Shown here: one piece after another, positions 61,566 to 64,000 of the stretch
Numbering within the stretch: the stretch's first letter is position 1
Layout of the letters: every line of letters begins with the position of its first letter
Assembly: GCF_002086485.1 (NCBI RefSeq)
Contig: NZ_MVHF01000012.1
Coordinates: 84,564-148,563, forward strand
Length of the DNA: 64,000 nucleotides
From: Mycobacterium aquaticum
GTDB taxonomy: Bacteria > Actinomycetota > Actinomycetes > Mycobacteriales > Mycobacteriaceae
Direction: 5' to 3'
The notes under the pieces: generated by a model
What the model saw: the letters and a program-made list of their open reading frames with translations, nothing else
Database searches by the model: none
What the model was told of the DNA's origin: nothing
Position numbers and translations under genes: made by a program

Positions 61566-62439
61566 GACGCTGCCGGACCTGGACATCCGCAAGTTGCGGT
61601 ACTTCGTCGCGGTCGCCGAAGATCTCAACTTCGGCCGTGCCGCGCGGCGGCTGCACATCGCCCAGCCCGTGTTGTCGCGCCAAATCCGGTCATTCGAAAC
61701 GGAACTCGGTGTGCAGCTGTTCGTCCGGAATTCGCGTGGCACTCAACTCACCGCGGCCGGTAACCAACTGCTGATCGATGCGAAGCGCCTCCTGGACGAG
61801 ATCTCCGCGGTGCAGCTGCGATTGCGTGCCGCGATGCCCACCACGACGATCACGGTCGGGGTGTTGCCGGGCCTGCGGGCTACCGCCGCGGCGGCGGCCT
61901 TCGAAGCTGCAGGCCCACACCGGCAGGCAGTGGTACGACAGGTGGGCCTGCTCGAACAGGTCGAGGTGGTCCGCAACGGCGAATTCGACGTGGTCTACGC
62001 ACGCGAACCGTTCGATCACGACGGGCTGGGAACTGCGCCCCTGTTGTCCGAGCCACTCGACGCGGTGCTGCCCGCCGACGATCCCCTGGCAGCCGAGCCA
62101 TCGGTGCGGTTGGCCGAGTTGCGAACGCACAAGCTGCTCTTCGACCCCCAAGTACTACCCGAGTGGAAATCGTTGGCCCCGCCCGAACAGCGCTGGGCGC
62201 CACCGCGCAGCGCCATCCGCAGCGTGGAGGACAAACTCGAACATGTAGCCGCGCGTGAAGGTTTCGTGGTGCTCCCACGATCAGCCACCGCCTACTACCG
62301 ACGCCCCGACATCCGGGTGGTGCCGATCGAGGACATCGACCCAAGCCAAGTGAGCCTGATCTGGAATGCCGCGGTGGACAACCCGGTTCGCGATGAGTTC
62401 ATTGAGGCGGCCCTGGCGTGCCGCGACGACACGATCTGA
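61564..62439 (+). CDS. LysR family transcriptional regulator
   Basis: The 291-residue protein has a LysR winged helix (about 6-64, A-A-R-R-L-H-I-A-Q-P-V-L-S-R-Q-I-R) and an effector domain to about 285. It starts with L-R-Y-F-V-A-V-A-E-D-L-N-F-G-R-A-A-R-R, very typical. It is divergent from the SDR-fold gene at 61493 and probably controls it. Confidence 0.9.
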   Translation: MTLPDLDIRKLRYFVAVAEDLNFGRAARRLHIAQPVLSRQIRSFETELGVQLFVRNSRGTQLTAAGNQLLIDAKRLLDEISAVQLRLRAAMPTTTITVGVLPGLRATAAAAAFEAAGPHRQAVVRQVGLLEQVEVVRNGEFDVVYAREPFDHDGLGTAPLLSEPLDAVLPADDPLAAEPSVRLAELRTHKLLFDPQVLPEWKSLAPPEQRWAPPRSAIRSVEDKLEHVAAREGFVVLPRSATAYYRRPDIRVVPIEDIDPSQVSLIWNAAVDNPVRDEFIEAALACRDDTI

Positions 62440-62503
62440 ACCACGACCTACCTCAGCTTTGAGACCGGTCGGCTGGTTGACTGTCACCGCGACAGATACA
62501 GGG

Positions 62504-63865
62504 GTGGGCAACTTGGACAGACAGGCAGGCCGCTGGTTGCGCAGCACGCTGACCGGCTGGCAGAAGCCCACCTTCCGCCCCGTCGACAACAGCGGCGAAG
62601 GCGCAGAAGGCTTGGTGGGCTTCGTATTGGCCGCTGCGATGGTCGGCGCGCTGACCGGCCTGGCCGCCGCAAGCTTCCGACTGCTTCTGGATCAGGCGGC
62701 CAAGTGGCGTGAATCGCTGTCCGGCTGGGCCCACGGCACCTGGTGGGGCCTCATCGTCGTAGTGCTGATCTGCGCGGCCTGCACGGCGGTCGCGGCGGCG
62801 TTGGTGGCACGTGTCGAGCCGAACGCCGAAGGCAGCGGCATCCCGCGCGTCGAGGCTGTCGTCGAAGGCCGTGCCGAGCCCGGCCGCTTCCGGATTCTGC
62901 CGATCAAGTACGTCGGTGGCCTGCTGTCGCTCGGCTCCGGCCTGGCGCTCGGCCGTGAAGGGCCATCGGTACAGATGGGTGGTTCGATAGCGGTGACCGT
63001 CGCGTCGGTGACCCGCCGGTCCCGTGCCGACCTGCAAATCCTCGCCGCCGGCGGCGCCGCGGCCGGCCTCGCGACCGCCTTCAATGCGCCCATCGCAGGT
63101 GGGGTTTTCGTGTTGGAGGAGCTCGTCAAGCGCTTCGACCCCCGGACCACCCTCGCCACCCTGGTGGCCTCGGCGTCGGGATTCATGGTGGCTTTCCCCC
63201 TCGTCCATTCCGGCACCGAGTTCCACATGCCGCAGCTGGCCGCACCCCGCCTCGCCGACGCAGGCTGGGTGGTGGCCGTCGGTATCGTCACAGGCGTTCT
63301 CGCCGTGCTGTACAACAAGGCCCTCATGTTCGGCCTGCATAAGGCCGACACCAGCCGCTGGCCCGTCGAAGCCCGCGCCGCCGCCATCGGCGGCGGAGTG
63401 GGATTCCTTCTCTGGTGTGCGCCAGACCTCGTCGGCGGCGGCGACAACCTGACCCAGCAAGCCCTCCTCGGCCACGGCACGACGTGGGCTCTCCTCGGGG
63501 TACTGGCATTGCGGTTCGTCCTCGGTGTCGCCTCCTACGCGGCCGGGACCCCGGGCGGTCTGTTCGCGCCGATGCTCGTGCTGGGCGCCGACACCGGGCT
63601 GATCGTCGCACTCGTGGCCGCCCACTTCGTGCCGCATGCCGCGCCGAATCCGGCGGCACTCGCCCTGATCGGCATGGCAGCGTTTTTCACCGCCAGCGTG
63701 CACGCGCCAGTGACCGGGCTGATCCTCGCCACCGAACTCACCGGCACCACCAATCAACTTCCACCGATGCTCGGTGCGTGTGCCACCGCGCTGCTGGTCG
63801 CCATGGTTCTGCGGTCGCGGCCCATCTATGGTCTGCTCGCCGACCGTGCTGCCACGCGAACCTGA
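62504..63865 (+). CDS. ClC family chloride channel/antiporter
   Basis: The 453-residue membrane protein has the ClC selectivity sequences in order: G-S-G-I-P (about 117), G-R-E-G-P-S-V-Q (about 158), A-F-N-A-P-I-A-G-G-V-F-V-L-E-E (about 195), and T-P-G-G-L-F-A-P (about 355). The gating Glu of G-R-E-G-P and a Glu at the proton-glutamate position (L-E-E) suggest a Cl-/H+ exchanger. I used the GTG at 62504; in-frame starts farther upstream lie inside the LysR gene. It is 64 nt after LysR on the same strand and may be independent. Confidence 0.9.
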   Translation: MGNLDRQAGRWLRSTLTGWQKPTFRPVDNSGEGAEGLVGFVLAAAMVGALTGLAAASFRLLLDQAAKWRESLSGWAHGTWWGLIVVVLICAACTAVAAALVARVEPNAEGSGIPRVEAVVEGRAEPGRFRILPIKYVGGLLSLGSGLALGREGPSVQMGGSIAVTVASVTRRSRADLQILAAGGAAAGLATAFNAPIAGGVFVLEELVKRFDPRTTLATLVASASGFMVAFPLVHSGTEFHMPQLAAPRLADAGWVVAVGIVTGVLAVLYNKALMFGLHKADTSRWPVEARAAAIGGGVGFLLWCAPDLVGGGDNLTQQALLGHGTTWALLGVLALRFVLGVASYAAGTPGGLFAPMLVLGADTGLIVALVAAHFVPHAAPNPAALALIGMAAFFTASVHAPVTGLILATELTGTTNQLPPMLGACATALLVAMVLRSRPIYGLLADRAATRT

Positions 63866-63887
63866 GTTGCCTGTCAGTGGGTGCGCG

Positions 63888-63908
63888 TAATATCGAACGT
63901 ATGTTCGA
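63888..63908 (+). promoter_or_regulatory. LexA SOS box TCGAAC-GTAT-GTTCGA over a leaderless start
   Basis: TCGAAC(N4)GTTCGA at 63893-63908 is the perfect mycobacterial LexA site. TAATAT (63888-63893) is a -10 box that ends at the site, and the predicted start codon ATG at 63901 lies inside the site. LexA binding would block transcription directly. Confidence 0.85.
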
Positions 63909-64000
63909 TATCGCGGTGTTGGTGCAGGTCAGCGAGGACGCTGACGAGGCTGCACTGCATCGGCGGATCGAGGAATTGGAGCGGGTGAAGTCCGCGGCGG
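63901..64000 (+). CDS. HNH endonuclease/DUF222 (13E12-type) protein, N-terminal fragment
   Basis: Only 33 codons are in the window (M-F-D-I-A-V-L-V-Q-V-S-E-D-A-D-E and on to R-V-K-S-A-A). This start is like that of the 13E12 repeat-family proteins with DUF222 and a C-terminal HNH nuclease, several of which carry SOS boxes in M. tuberculosis. The SOS box fits. The identity is provisional because the HNH part is beyond the edge. Confidence 0.55.
   Translation, partial: MFDIAVLVQVSEDADEAALHRRIEELERVKSAA

Noticed and set aside
1..64000. CRISPR arrays, tRNA genes, insertion sequences, phage attachment sites
   Set aside because: No spaced repeats of 23-47 bp, tRNA cloverleaf, transposase or terminal inverted repeats were seen on either strand.

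Overview
The window looks like chromosomal DNA of a fast-growing, free-living mycobacterium (Mycolicibacterium, close to M. smegmatis in style). It is GC-rich, with frequent GTG starts and 1-8 nt gene overlaps. It carries an MmpS/MmpL pair, a mycolic-acid-type cyclopropane/methyltransferase, two mycofactocin-type short-chain dehydrogenases, two F420-dependent (LLM) oxidoreductases, an F420/FMN-rich set of catabolic enzymes, and a consensus mycobacterial SOS box in front of a 13E12-like HNH gene. I see no rRNA, tRNA, CRISPR array, insertion sequence or prophage. No gene-free stretch exceeds about 300 bases.

Layout. 0-3.3 kb: a sugar-phosphate aldolase operon on the minus strand (class II aldolase, frameshifted GatZ-like subunit, partial SIS isomerase) divergent from its DeoR regulator. 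3.3-6.9 kb: MocR regulator/EamA exporter pair, then two small conserved genes. 6.9-16.5 kb: a one-carbon and glycine catabolism module: purU and sdaA on the minus strand; a FadR-type GntR regulator, glyA and soxBDAG on the plus strand. Together they would turn sarcosine into glycine, serine and pyruvate while clearing the folate-bound C1 units. A TGATATATCA-type site lies in both control regions. 16.5-26.6 kb: a frameshifted flavin disulfide reductase, an LLM enzyme, a DUF417 protein, an SDR with a LysR regulator, hydrolases and glmS.

26.7-33.7 kb: an envelope export operon (34-codon ORF, small membrane protein, MmpS, MmpL) divergent from a large MalT/LAL-type LuxR regulator. 35-40 kb: a lipid-modification-like group (2Fe-2S ferredoxin reductase plus a four-helix di-iron protein, divergent from a mycolic acid methyltransferase-type enzyme) and a YihY membrane protein. 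40-48 kb: a mycofactocin-type SDR, a LacI regulator and an operon of HisD-like dehydrogenase, VOC protein, aspartase-family lyase, ThuA-like protein and APC permease.

48-59 kb: a catabolic cluster around a PucR regulator: MFS transporter, OYE/FadH-type reductase, GMC oxidoreductase, ThDP-dependent lyase/synthase, mycofactocin-type SDR and aldo/keto reductase. A TTGYRCA-type motif recurs in its control regions and also upstream of the HisD-like operon, suggesting one regulon. This is my best candidate for an undescribed pathway. 59-64 kb: a second MocR, an SDR without its catalytic Tyr/Lys, a LysR, a ClC chloride transporter and the SOS-boxed HNH gene, cut by the window edge.

Three genes (GatZ-like, flavin disulfide reductase, EamA 3' end) appear to be out of frame by the same amount, which means either real decay or base-calling error. 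Several promoters have a TANNNT -10 box placed so that transcription would start at or next to the start codon, the leaderless arrangement common in mycobacteria.
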